A DNA stretch of 64,000 nucleotides from Bacteroides ovatus (GTDB taxonomy: Bacteria; Bacteroidota; Bacteroidia; Bacteroidales; Bacteroidaceae): positions 620,001 to 684,000 of the forward strand of contig NZ_CP012938.1 of NCBI RefSeq assembly GCF_001314995.1, written 5' to 3'. Both the position numbers and the translations under genes were made by a program. Of the stretch, positions 26,421 to 34,630 are shown in pieces. Under the pieces are notes generated by a model. That model searched no databases. It worked only from the letters and a program-made list of their open reading frames with translations, and had not been told where the DNA came from. Position 1 is the stretch's first letter; the number at the start of each line of letters is the position of its first letter.

Positions 26421-26828
26421 ATGTTGAAAGGAATAGAAATAATAAAAGATCGTTTACAACGAAAGCGAAAACAGTACATCCATCAGGGAGAGAAAATAGA
26501 ACAAATGAAGTGTACAATGCAAAACACCGGTGAGGAAATTGAGCAACTGGAATATGTGCTTAATGAGATGGAGCATATAGCGGATGTAAATCGTGCGCCA
26601 CGAGTGATTCCAAATGCTAGGGTGGAGGAGGTGTTTGCATATCTCTGCCGGGTGTTTGAGTTTTTGCAGCACCGTTTAAAGCTGCATTTCAAATATAAAT
26701 TGGCATGCGAAGTCATCTTTGCCTACTATCAGTTTAAAAGTCGGTTGCATACTCCTGGACGGGAATATTTAAGCTTTGCAACTATACTGACTTACTTTAA
26801 ACGTGAAAGAGGAATGGCGTATGGGTGA
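26421..26828 (+). CDS. Unrecognised coiled-coil protein, first gene of the IbrAB-like cassette
   Basis: I do not recognise this 135-residue protein. Residues about 5-52 are strongly charged and heptad-like (IIKDRLQRKRKQYIHQGEKI, then EEIEQLEYVLNEMEHI), suggesting a coiled coil. The C-terminal 80 residues are predicted helical with many aromatic and basic residues (FEFLQHRLKLHFKYKLACEV). No signal peptide or membrane helix is seen, so it should be cytoplasmic. It has a -7 box 83 bases upstream and lies 112 bases before the GNAT-like gene, on the same strand as the IbrA/IbrB pair. Any role with them is inferred from position alone. Confidence 0.6.
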   Translation: MLKGIEIIKDRLQRKRKQYIHQGEKIEQMKCTMQNTGEEIEQLEYVLNEMEHIADVNRAPRVIPNARVEEVFAYLCRVFEFLQHRLKLHFKYKLACEVIFAYYQFKSRLHTPGREYLSFATILTYFKRERGMAYG

Positions 26829-26940
26829 TTTCAAAAATATCGAAATATAGAGATAATAGTGTGAAAAACAAATGTTTTAGGAACAGAAATGACGAATTTG
26901 ATATTTTTTCCTTATTTTTGTGTGTCCATTTTTGAATGAT

Positions 26941-27348
26941 ATGATACAGATAATACGATTAAAAGGAAAAGACAAACACTTATATCGGCTTTTAGCGCCG
27001 ATGGTGATGGATCCCGAAGTGATACGCGCAAACAATAATTACCCTTTCAAGACGGGCGAAGAGTATGTGTGGTTCATTGCGATTGAAGATAAAGAAGTGG
27101 TGGGCTTCGTCCCCGTGGAACAGAAAAGCCGGAAGAAAGCTGTAATCAATAATTATTATGTGAAGGCAGAAGGCACCGTACGGGAGGAAATCCTGTCACA
27201 TCTGTTGCCCGCTATCGTTGCGGAATTTAGGCCCGAGAGTTGGTTGCTCAATTCGGTCACACTGGTACAAGATAAAGGAACATTTGAAAAGTTTGAATTT
27301 GTATCGATGGACAAGAAATGGACACGGTATGTAAAAATGTATAGATAA
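26941..27348 (+). CDS. GNAT-like acetyltransferase associated with an IbrA-like gene
   Basis: A 135-residue cytoplasmic protein that looks like a short GNAT: an N-terminal MIQIIRLKGKDKHLYRLLAP, then beta strands YVWFIAIEDKEVVGFVPVEQ and AVINNYYVKAEGTVREEILS, ending FEKFEFVSMDKKWTRYVKMY. The classic acetyl-CoA loop is weak, so activity is uncertain. The frame opens at a GTG at 26920, but the ATG at 26941 is preferred because a TATTTTTG box ends at 26920. It lies 3 bases before the IbrA-like gene, so the two must be co-transcribed and probably work together. Confidence 0.65.
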   Translation: MIQIIRLKGKDKHLYRLLAPMVMDPEVIRANNNYPFKTGEEYVWFIAIEDKEVVGFVPVEQKSRKKAVINNYYVKAEGTVREEILSHLLPAIVAEFRPESWLLNSVTLVQDKGTFEKFEFVSMDKKWTRYVKMYR

Positions 27349-27351
27349 CTT

Positions 27352-28656
27352 ATGACGAAAAAGAAAATAGCAGGCACAAAGAATGTATATGAATTAGCAC
27401 AAGAACGACTGAAAGTTATATTTAATGAATTTGATAATATATATGTGTCATTCTCCGGAGGTAAAGACAGCGGGGTACTGCTGAATATGTGTATCGATTA
27501 TATCCGGAAGAATAACCTGAAGGTACGTTTGGGAGTTTTTCACATGGATTATGAGATCCAGTATAAAATGACCATCGACTATGTAGACCGGATGCTGGAG
27601 GCCAATAAGGATATTTTGGATGTATACCGGGTATGCATCCCTTTCCGTGTGGCTACCTGCACCTCGATGTATCAATCTTTTTGGCGTCCGTGGGAAGACA
27701 GCAAAAAGAATATATGGGTTCGTTCCATGCCGAAAAAGGCAATGACCAAAGAAGATTTTCCTTTTTATAATACAACCATGTGGGATTATGAATTTCAGAT
27801 GCGTTTTGCGCAATGGATACATAATAAAAAAGATGCAGTGCGCACTTGTTGTCTGATCGGGATTCGTACACAGGAAAGTTTCAATCGGTGGAGATGTATC
27901 TATATGAGCCGTAAATTCCAGATGTATCATAAATATAAATGGACTTCAAAAGTAGGGAATGATATTTATAATGCCTACCCTATTTATGACTGGAAAACAA
28001 CGGATGTATGGACTGCCAATGGAAAATTCCAGTGGGATTATAATGTTTTATACGATCTTTATTATCGTGCCGGAGTCAATCTGGAGCGTCAGCGTGTAGC
28101 AAGTCCCTTTATTAATGAGGCACAAGAGAGCTTGCAGCTTTACCGGGTGCTTGATCCTAATACCTGGGGTAAAATGGTGGGAAGGGTGAACGGTGTGAAC
28201 TTTACCGGTATGTATGGTGGTACTCATGCAATGGGATGGCAATCGGTGAAACTTCCCGAAGGATATACATGGCGCGAGTTTATGTATTTTTTGTTGTCTA
28301 CTCTGCCGGAGCGGGCGAGGAAGAATTATCTACGGAAACTTTCAGTGAGCGTGAATTTCTGGCGGACAAAAGGCGGATGCCTGAGTGATGCCACCATCCA
28401 GAAGCTGATTGATGCGAAAGTACCGATTATCGTTATGGACAACAGTAACTACAAAACGTTGAAAAAACCGGTACGTATGGAATATCAGGATGATATTGAC
28501 ATTCCGGAATTCAAAGAAATACCCACGTATAAGCGAATGTGCGTTTGTATTCTTAAGAATGACCATGCCTGCAAATATATGGGATTCTCACCTACAAAGG
28601 AGGAGATGAGTAAGAGAAGTCAAATTATGGAACAATATAGAATCATAGTATCATGA
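27352..28656 (+). CDS. IbrA-like PP-loop protein (PAPS reductase family, DUF3440)
   Basis: A 434-residue cytoplasmic protein. The N-terminal PP-loop SFSGGKDSGVLLNMCIDY (SGGKDS at 35-40) is that of the adenosine-5-phosphosulfate/PAPS reductase family, which activates substrates by adenylation. The rest, with RTCCLIGIRTQESFNRW, YPIYDWKTTDVW, VASPFINEAQESLQLY and the C-terminal CVCILKNDHACKYMGF, matches the IbrA/DUF3440 type. In Escherichia coli IbrA with IbrB raises expression of eib immunoglobulin-binding proteins; the chemistry is not known. The repeated cysteines suggest a metal or sulfur centre. The gene overlaps the ParB-like gene by 4 bases (ATGA). Confidence 0.85.
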   Translation: MTKKKIAGTKNVYELAQERLKVIFNEFDNIYVSFSGGKDSGVLLNMCIDYIRKNNLKVRLGVFHMDYEIQYKMTIDYVDRMLEANKDILDVYRVCIPFRVATCTSMYQSFWRPWEDSKKNIWVRSMPKKAMTKEDFPFYNTTMWDYEFQMRFAQWIHNKKDAVRTCCLIGIRTQESFNRWRCIYMSRKFQMYHKYKWTSKVGNDIYNAYPIYDWKTTDVWTANGKFQWDYNVLYDLYYRAGVNLERQRVASPFINEAQESLQLYRVLDPNTWGKMVGRVNGVNFTGMYGGTHAMGWQSVKLPEGYTWREFMYFLLSTLPERARKNYLRKLSVSVNFWRTKGGCLSDATIQKLIDAKVPIIVMDNSNYKTLKKPVRMEYQDDIDIPEFKEIPTYKRMCVCILKNDHACKYMGFSPTKEEMSKRSQIMEQYRIIVS

Positions 28657-29195
28657 GTGTAGATAAAAGCCCTGTTTACGAGGTAAAAGCGGTACCCGTA
28701 GAAAAAGTATATGCGAACGATTATAATCCGAATGTCGTTGCACCGCCTGAAATGAAGTTGCTGGAACTTTCTATTTGGGAAGATGGCTTTACGATGCCAT
28801 GTGTATGTTACTACAATAAAGATGAAGACCGTTATATCCTGGTGGATGGTTACCATCGCTATACGGTATTGAAAACTTCCCAACGAATCTATAAGCGTGA
28901 AAACGGTTTGTTGCCGATTGTGGTGATAGACAAAGACTTGTCTAACCGTATGAGTTCAACAATCCGGCACAACCGTGCGCGTGGAATGCATAACATTGAA
29001 TTGATGTGCAACATTGTTGCGGAGCTTGATAAGGCAGGTATGTCCGATCAATGGATAATGAAAAATATTGGTATGGATCGTGATGAATTGTTGCGCCTGA
29101 AACAAATTTCAGGACTTGCTGATCTGTTTGCTAATCGCGAATTCAGTATTCCTGATGAGGTGGCACCTACGGAAACTGAGCGTAAAACCTTATAA
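28653..29195 (+). CDS. IbrB-like ParB/sulfiredoxin-fold protein
   Basis: A 180-residue cytoplasmic protein of the ParB N-terminal/sulfiredoxin superfamily. YANDYNPNVVAPPEMKLLEL, then ILVDGYHRYTVLK carry the fold; the DGYHR motif stands where ParB has its nucleotide-binding GERR. The segment SSTIRHNRARGMHNIELMC is typical of the IbrB branch, and a helical C-terminal part (MSDQWIMKNIGMDRDELLRL) resembles the ParB DNA-binding helix-turn-helix. The pair IbrA-IbrB is usually linked, here by an ATGA overlap. It may bind DNA and direct the PP-loop enzyme to it; that is inference. Confidence 0.85.
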   Translation: MSVDKSPVYEVKAVPVEKVYANDYNPNVVAPPEMKLLELSIWEDGFTMPCVCYYNKDEDRYILVDGYHRYTVLKTSQRIYKRENGLLPIVVIDKDLSNRMSSTIRHNRARGMHNIELMCNIVAELDKAGMSDQWIMKNIGMDRDELLRLKQISGLADLFANREFSIPDEVAPTETERKTL

Positions 29196-29230
29196 TCTGA
29201 TAGTTATATATATACAGAAATTGAGCATTT

Positions 29231-29330
29231 TGTCATTTGGGCACAAATTATACAAGTTATTAGCTTATTTTGTTGTATAAAACAGCTAGTTATTCTGTCT
29301 AATTTGTGCCTAAGTTGTGTCTAAATGACA
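29231..29330. repeat. Nested inverted repeats after the IbrB-like gene
   Basis: TGTCATTT (29231-29238) pairs with AAATGACA (29323-29330), and GGCACAAATTA (29240-29250) pairs with TAATTTGTGCC (29300-29310), leaving a 12-base bulge on the right. Within the loop TTATACAA/TTGTATAA (29248-29255 with 29273-29280) and TAGCT/AGCTA also pair. This could be a complex terminator, or a recombination or regulatory site at the border of the cassette. Confidence 0.5.
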
Positions 29331-29618
29331 CGAAAAACTATAACTTCCCTCTATTGTCCAAGTTTTTATGAAAGAAACTTGGGAATTTTAAAATGTTCGC
29401 ATATCGAAAGAAATGAGGATATTGAGTATTTTTGTTGTGAATTTCGTAACCTTGTTGTTCGCTACCTACATAATTAGTCCCTTTATTCTAAGTTGATTCT
29501 CTGTAACAGAAATGAATACAATTTTGTATCTCCTTTAATATTCCGAAATTTGCAATATGAGATTTGGACAAAAAATATTGTCCTGAGAGAAAAGCAAAAA
29601 GAGAAGTAAGAGAGATAT
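29331..29618. other. Non-coding stretch before the decayed fimbrial gene
   Basis: No gene is seen. It holds a TATTTTTG -7-like box at 29427-29434 and, from about 29585, a purine-rich run (AGAGAAAAGCAAAAAGAGAA and similar) leading into the lipoprotein remnant. Confidence 0.4.
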
Positions 29619-30472
29619 ATGAGAAGTAGAAGAAAGTACATTAGAGAATTAATGAGAGAAATAACAAGACTTACAACCTGTTTTTTATATTTGATTTCTT
29701 TATTATCTGTGGTGGGGTGTGTGCAGGAGTTGAATGTGACCGGCACTCTCATCCAATTAACGCCAGAGGTGACAACTTGTGCGGATATATATGCCGGGTT
29801 GTTGATTAAACCATTGAGCAATCCATTGCTTGGCTCTCTGCCTTATAGTGACATTCAAGAAACTATTCCCATGAATTATATTATGTATGAGTCCGGCTTC
29901 AGAACAACACCTGTCTGAACATTCAAGGGACTTACAAAAGTCAAGACTCTTATTACAAGATACCGATAGTCACTTCCGTTGGTCTAGTGATAACATAGGT
30001 AACCATAGGTAACAGTGGGGGACTCTGACTGGTTGATGTGGTATGAAGAAGGACAAAGAGAAACAGGTGACAGGATGATGTATATCTAACATTAAAAACA
30101 GGAAATTTGGAAAAAGAAGTTCATATTAGACAAAGGAAAGCTGTTCCTGCTGCGGGAAGTACGCTTCAGCTCATGCCTACTGAAAATTCAAATTCGGAGG
30201 TATATGAAATCAATTATTTCTGCCTTACGGGCGAAGTGGATGAAAGTGCTAAAAATTGGATCCGTCTGTATTCTTCCGTAATGCCGGAGGAACATACAGG
30301 AGAAGAACGCATTATCGTTGAAGACGGTAAGATATATATTAAGGTATTGCCCAATATAGAGGCGGATTCCAGAAACGGAATCGTACATCTCACAACAATG
30401 GCGTCTTCCGTTAAAACGGGCATCAGTAATGTGCAACGCATAAAAATAGATGTTACTCAATTGGGGCAATAA
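29619..30472 (+). pseudogene. Decayed fimbrial/BACON-domain lipoprotein gene
   Basis: The start is a lipoprotein: a basic N-terminus, a hydrophobic core and lipobox LLSVVGC, then 66 residues to a stop at 29918. Another frame carries on LNIQGTYKSQDSYYKIPIVT to about 29998. The first frame then gives GDSDWLMWYEEGQRETGDRM (from 30018) and stops, and the other frame resumes DVYLTLKTGNLEKEVHIRQR and stays open to 30472. The last two pieces together make one BACON domain, split by a frameshift near 30076-30090. The upstream part is too short for a fimbrillin, so a large internal piece is probably also gone. The final open stretch (30107-30472, 121 codons) could still be translated. Confidence 0.65.
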
Positions 30473-30493
30473 ATAACAGTAAATGTGATATAA

Positions 30494-31066
30494 ATGAAGA
30501 AAGTTGCTATACTCATATTATTCATGCTCGGATGTGCTATTTCCGAGGGTTATGCCCAGAAGGTTGCGTTGAAAAGCAATCTGCTGTATGACGCTACCAC
30601 TACCATGAATTTGGGGTTGGAGATCGGACTGGTGCGTAAATGGACGCTGGACATTCCGGTCAATTATAATCCGTGGAAACTTTCCGACGGCAAACGCCTC
30701 CGTCATTGGGGGATACAACCCGAAGTTCGTTACTGGTTTTGTGAGAGTTTTCGCCGTATGTTTATCGGAATGCACGGACATTATGCCGATTTCAATGTAG
30801 GAGGGTGGCCCGACTGGTCTTTTATCAGTGACAATATGCAGCATACGCGTTATCAGGGATATCTTTATGGCGGTGGCTTTTCCGTAGGATATTCGTGGAT
30901 TCTGAAAAAACGCTGGAGTATAGAAACGTCTGTCGGAGTGGGATATGCGCACATTGTATATGACAAGTATCCTTGCGCTACCTGTGGTACGAGATTGAAG
31001 GAAAGCAGCAAAAATTATTTCGGACCTACCAAAGCAAGTGTGTCACTTATTTATGTAATTAAATAA
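30494..31066 (+). CDS. DUF3575 exported protein of the fimbrial locus
   Basis: A 190-residue protein with a signal peptide (ending EGYAQ) and the DUF3575 pattern: KVALKSNLLYDATTTMNLGL, RHWGIQPEVRYWFCESF, GGGFSVGYSWILKKRWSIE and the final TKASVSLIYVIK, all amphipathic strands of a small outer-membrane beta-barrel. The motif YDKYPCATCGT near the end holds two Cys. DUF3575 genes often head Bacteroidales fimbrial operons; the role is presumably in assembly or anchoring. It lies 8 bases before the DUF3868/OmpA gene. Confidence 0.85.
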   Translation: MKKVAILILFMLGCAISEGYAQKVALKSNLLYDATTTMNLGLEIGLVRKWTLDIPVNYNPWKLSDGKRLRHWGIQPEVRYWFCESFRRMFIGMHGHYADFNVGGWPDWSFISDNMQHTRYQGYLYGGGFSVGYSWILKKRWSIETSVGVGYAHIVYDKYPCATCGTRLKESSKNYFGPTKASVSLIYVIK

Positions 31067-31074
31067 TAAGGAGT

Positions 31075-32586
31075 ATGATAATAAGAAATATAGGTTTCCT
31101 TGTGTGTATGTTGGTGGTTTGCAGCCTGAATATAAACACAGCTATGGCTCAATCCCGCTCTTACGAAGGTGGCATTACCGTGAATCCGGTGCGGTTGGAA
31201 CAGAAAGGTGATTTTATTCATGTCGATATAGATTTTGTTTTGAATAATGTGAAAGTGAAATCTGCCCGGGGAATGGATTTAATTCCGCGGCTGGTGACTT
31301 CCGGACGCACTCTGAATCTTCCGAAAGTTTCTATTAAAGGTCGTGACGAGTATTTGGCGTATGAGCGTGGGCTTGCGTTGATGAGCGCCAAGGAGAAGAG
31401 AAGCTACGAGAAGCCGTATATAGTGGAAAAAGCCGGAAAACTAAGAAATGATACGATTCGGTATCAATATCTGGTTCCGTTCGAATCATGGATGAAGGAT
31501 GCGCGTCTGGACGTGCAGCGTGACGAATGTGGTTGCGGTGAAACGGCATTAATGAACATCGAGGAATTTGGCAAAGTGACGTTGGAACGTGTATGGACGC
31601 CTTACGTAGTGGCTCCTCAGTTTGCCTATCTGCAACCGAAAGCGGAAGAAATCAAACAACGGGATGTTCAAGCGGAATGTTTTCTGGATTTCGAGGTGAA
31701 TAAAGTCAATATTCGTCCCGAATACATGAATAACCCTCAGGAGCTGGCTAAAATCCGGAAGATGATCGATGAGCTGAAGTCCGATCCGAATGTGAAAGTG
31801 AACCGTCTGGATATTATCGGTTATGCGTCTCCGGAAGGAACATTGGCAGCGAACAAACGTCTGTCTGAAGGACGTGCCATGGCGCTCCGGGATTATCTGG
31901 CATACAGATACGATTTTCCGAGAAACCAATACTACATTGTCTTTGGAGGTGAAAACTGGGACGGACTGGAGAAGGCGCTTGAAACAATCGAATTGGAATA
32001 TAAAGACGAAGTGCTGGATATTATCAGGAACATACCTATTGAAAAAGGAAGAGAAACAAAACTGATGCAACTTCACGGAGGGACGCCTTACCGATACTTG
32101 TTGAAGTATATTTTCCCAAGTTTGCGTGTGGCTATCTGCAAAGTGAATTACGAAGTGAGGGATTTTAGTGTGGAGGAAGCAAAAGAGATTATCAAGACGC
32201 GTCCGCAGAATTTGAGCTTGAATGAAATGTTTCTGGTAGCTAATACCTATCCGACAGGCTCGCAAGAATTTATTGATGTGTTCGAAACGGCTGTCCGGAT
32301 GTATCCGCAGAGTGAGATTGCAAATATAAATGCTGCTACTGCCGCTTTATCACGCAATGAATTGGTTTCGGCTGAACGTTATCTGGGCATGGTGAATTCG
32401 AATAAGAATTTGCCGGAATATAATAATGCTATGGGAATATTAATGTTAATGAAGGGAGATTATGAATCATCGAAGAAGTATTTGAAGTTTGCAGAGCAGT
32501 CAGGTCTGGATGCAGCTAGGGGCAATCTGGAAGAATTAGTCAGGAAGAAGGCTAATGCTGCTAAAATGAAAAAGAATGGTAAGTAA
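31075..32586 (+). CDS. DUF3868 protein with OmpA-like domain and TPR-like C-terminus, fimbrial locus
   Basis: A 503-residue exported protein. After the signal peptide (ending TAMAQ) residues about 30-190 are DUF3868 (RSYEGGITVNPVRLEQKGDF). Residues about 200-330 are OmpA_C-like, ECFLDFEVNKVNIRPEYMNN and IIGYASPEGTLAANKRLSEG, which bind peptidoglycan. The last 140 residues are helical repeats (INAATAALSRNELVSAERYL, GDYESSKKYLKFAEQSGLDA). It probably holds the fimbrial base to the cell wall. It lies between DUF3575 and the major subunit on the same strand. Confidence 0.85.
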   Translation: MIIRNIGFLVCMLVVCSLNINTAMAQSRSYEGGITVNPVRLEQKGDFIHVDIDFVLNNVKVKSARGMDLIPRLVTSGRTLNLPKVSIKGRDEYLAYERGLALMSAKEKRSYEKPYIVEKAGKLRNDTIRYQYLVPFESWMKDARLDVQRDECGCGETALMNIEEFGKVTLERVWTPYVVAPQFAYLQPKAEEIKQRDVQAECFLDFEVNKVNIRPEYMNNPQELAKIRKMIDELKSDPNVKVNRLDIIGYASPEGTLAANKRLSEGRAMALRDYLAYRYDFPRNQYYIVFGGENWDGLEKALETIELEYKDEVLDIIRNIPIEKGRETKLMQLHGGTPYRYLLKYIFPSLRVAICKVNYEVRDFSVEEAKEIIKTRPQNLSLNEMFLVANTYPTGSQEFIDVFETAVRMYPQSEIANINAATAALSRNELVSAERYLGMVNSNKNLPEYNNAMGILMLMKGDYESSKKYLKFAEQSGLDAARGNLEELVRKKANAAKMKKNGK

Positions 32587-32643
32587 AACTTACTGATTAA
32601 GTGGGAAATTATATAAGTATTAATTCTAATATTTTTTTGTATT

Positions 32644-34356
32644 ATGCTAAAGATTAAATCAATTTTAGTTTCGTTGCTGGTTGTTGCGGCACTGGCAAGT
32701 TGTTCAAATGAGAATCTGGAGGAAAATCCGGAGGTTGAAGGGGGAGCAGGTTATGATGTAGCTTACGTATCAATTAGTCTGACTAATCCCAAAGTGCCTG
32801 GTTCACGTGCTTCTGGTGAACAGACGGCTTTAGAGGAGGAAAGTGCGATTAATGAGCTCTATTTGATTACGTTCAATGCGAGTAAGGTGGTGACTAAGGA
32901 TGAAAAGGCAACTAAGTATGCCACGGTATTGGGATCAAGTTCTTTCGGAACAAATAGTGGAGTTACGACTCCGAATACTCCGGTTAAAGTGGATCCGAAT
33001 ACTAAGTATTTGCTTGTTATTGCCAATCCAGGTTACCAATTAAAGGATCGCTTGGATAATCTTTCAGCGGGTGCAACCTATGCTACCATCAATGGAATGA
33101 TTACAGTTCCTGAAAACAATACTAAGCCCAACAATGCTTATCTGGTAGAGGAGGTTGTACACTCCAATGGTTGTGCAATGATTAATGTCGGATTCTACGA
33201 TGATTCCGATTCAGATCCATCCAATCATGCATGGGAGGATGAATGTCTGCTTGATGTATCGGATAAGATTGTTTTGGTCAGCGACTATAAATCGGAAGCG
33301 CAAGCTCAGAATGCAGCGAAAAGTAATCCGGCTACCCTTGAGATAGAACGCCTTGCTGCAAAATTGGAGGTTATGATTGGCAGTCCATTAGCAGTTGGAC
33401 CTTTTGAAGATGGAACAAATGCAAGTCTAGGACAGTTTGATTTTGGAAATTGGACTATAGATTACTACAACTCCCTGTTCTTTCCTTTTGCAAAGAAGAC
33501 TACCACAGCATCGTCTCATACTACCGGATTTTACAAAAGTAACTTCTATACAGTCGACCCGAACTTTACGACTGCGGGTGGAACCGAATATCTTACAGGC
33601 ATTATTAAGAATACACTCGATGCTGCAACTCGCGAACCTAAGGTGGAATGGGTTGCTGAAAGTGCGACTGCAGGTGATAATTACAAATACTGTATCGAGA
33701 ATACGATGGCCGCAGGATATCAGAAGTTCGGTGCGGCTACGCGTCTGGTACTTAAGGGACAGTATGCACCTTGGAAGTCTGGTGAATTTACTTTAGGAAA
33801 TGACTGGTATCGTCTTCCTAACGGAACTAACTCTGTAAACTTCAAGAGTTTTGCCGACTTGCTGGCTGCTTATACGCCTGCCAAAGCTAAAGAAACAGCC
33901 TCAGACCCTATGACCGCCCAGGAGAAACTTTTAGTTTCGGCATGCGAACTGTTCTATACTCAGATAAAATCTGAACTTACCGCCAATGATCCGGGTGATT
34001 TTGCATCCCTTACGCAGGCTATTCTTGACGACAACAACATTCAGAATGGTGGTGAACTGTGTAAAAAAGAAGGTTGCATCTATTGGTATCCAAAGAGTCT
34101 CAACTATTACTACTATGAGATTCGTCATGACAATGCAGCCAATTCTTACATGGAGTATGGGAAATACGGTGTAGTACGTAATAACTATTATACGCTTACG
34201 CTGACAAAGGTGAATGGTAACGGTACACCGTGGTATCCTGGTGGTGGTCCCGAAGATCCGGATGAAGAAGAAGATATCGATAAGAAAGGTGCCTATCTCC
34301 ATTTTGAGATTAAAGTTGCTCCGTGGATATACTGGACTACAAATTTCGAAATCTAA
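32644..34356 (+). CDS. Mfa1-like major fimbrial subunit
   Basis: A 570-residue lipoprotein with lipobox ALASC (C20). It resembles Porphyromonas Mfa1-type fimbrillins: an N-terminal domain (DVAYVSISLTNPKVPGSRAS, with an Arg that could be the maturation cleavage site), INELYLITFNASKVV, TKYLLVIANPGYQ, then ATLEIERLAAKLEV and a C-terminal domain with YGKYGVVRNNYYTLTLTKVN. An acidic linker (PGGGPEDPDEEEDIDKKG) precedes the last strand AYLHFEIKVAPWIYWTTNFEI-like segment, which may act as the donor strand in polymerization. It forms the shaft. A strong hairpin follows at 34381-34408. Confidence 0.88.
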   Translation: MLKIKSILVSLLVVAALASCSNENLEENPEVEGGAGYDVAYVSISLTNPKVPGSRASGEQTALEEESAINELYLITFNASKVVTKDEKATKYATVLGSSSFGTNSGVTTPNTPVKVDPNTKYLLVIANPGYQLKDRLDNLSAGATYATINGMITVPENNTKPNNAYLVEEVVHSNGCAMINVGFYDDSDSDPSNHAWEDECLLDVSDKIVLVSDYKSEAQAQNAAKSNPATLEIERLAAKLEVMIGSPLAVGPFEDGTNASLGQFDFGNWTIDYYNSLFFPFAKKTTTASSHTTGFYKSNFYTVDPNFTTAGGTEYLTGIIKNTLDAATREPKVEWVAESATAGDNYKYCIENTMAAGYQKFGAATRLVLKGQYAPWKSGEFTLGNDWYRLPNGTNSVNFKSFADLLAAYTPAKAKETASDPMTAQEKLLVSACELFYTQIKSELTANDPGDFASLTQAILDDNNIQNGGELCKKEGCIYWYPKSLNYYYYEIRHDNAANSYMEYGKYGVVRNNYYTLTLTKVNGNGTPWYPGGGPEDPDEEEDIDKKGAYLHFEIKVAPWIYWTTNFEI

Positions 34357-34380
34357 ATAAATTCTTTACTTTCAAAGAAA

Positions 34381-34408
34381 ACAGGGCAGTGCGGACTGCC
34401 TGCCCTGT
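34381..34408 (+). terminator. Strong hairpin after the major fimbrial subunit gene
   Basis: ACAGGGCAG (34381-34389) and CTGCCCTGT (34400-34408) form a GC-rich 9-bp stem with a 10-base loop, followed by ACTTTTAAAAT. It lies 25 bases after the stop codon and inside the operon. More small palindromes follow (TTCCGTACGGAA at 34425-34436; AAGCC/GGCTT at 34461-34477) before the next gene, so the 274-base gap is structured. Partial termination or mRNA processing would make the shaft subunit in excess. Confidence 0.7.
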
Positions 34409-34630
34409 ACTTTTAAAATAGATATTCCGTACGGAACAGACCGCCGAAAAAAGTAAAAACAAGCCGGTGACAGGCTTCCCAAAAACAGCACTGAAATATA
34501 CCGGCGCATCCGAGATGCAATGAAATGCAAAGCGCGCCCCAAAAAGAGGAAATAACCGGAGGTCACAAAATAGAGATCTCTGACAATATAAAATGGCAAA
34601 CCGATAGGGTTGCCCCCTAAAAGAAAAGAT

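Noticed and set aside
27352..29195. Dnd phosphorothioation system (DndC-like PP-loop protein)
   Set aside because: The PP-loop protein is of the IbrA/DUF3440 type and no DndB, DndD or DndE homologue is nearby; the ParB-like partner fits IbrB better.
29483..29821. 112-residue minus-strand open frame
   Set aside because: It overlaps the lipoprotein remnant in antisense, is hydrophobic low-complexity and has no promoter or recognised family.
31549..32265. 238-residue minus-strand open frame
   Set aside because: It is antisense to the OmpA-like region of the DUF3868 gene and looks like a shadow frame.
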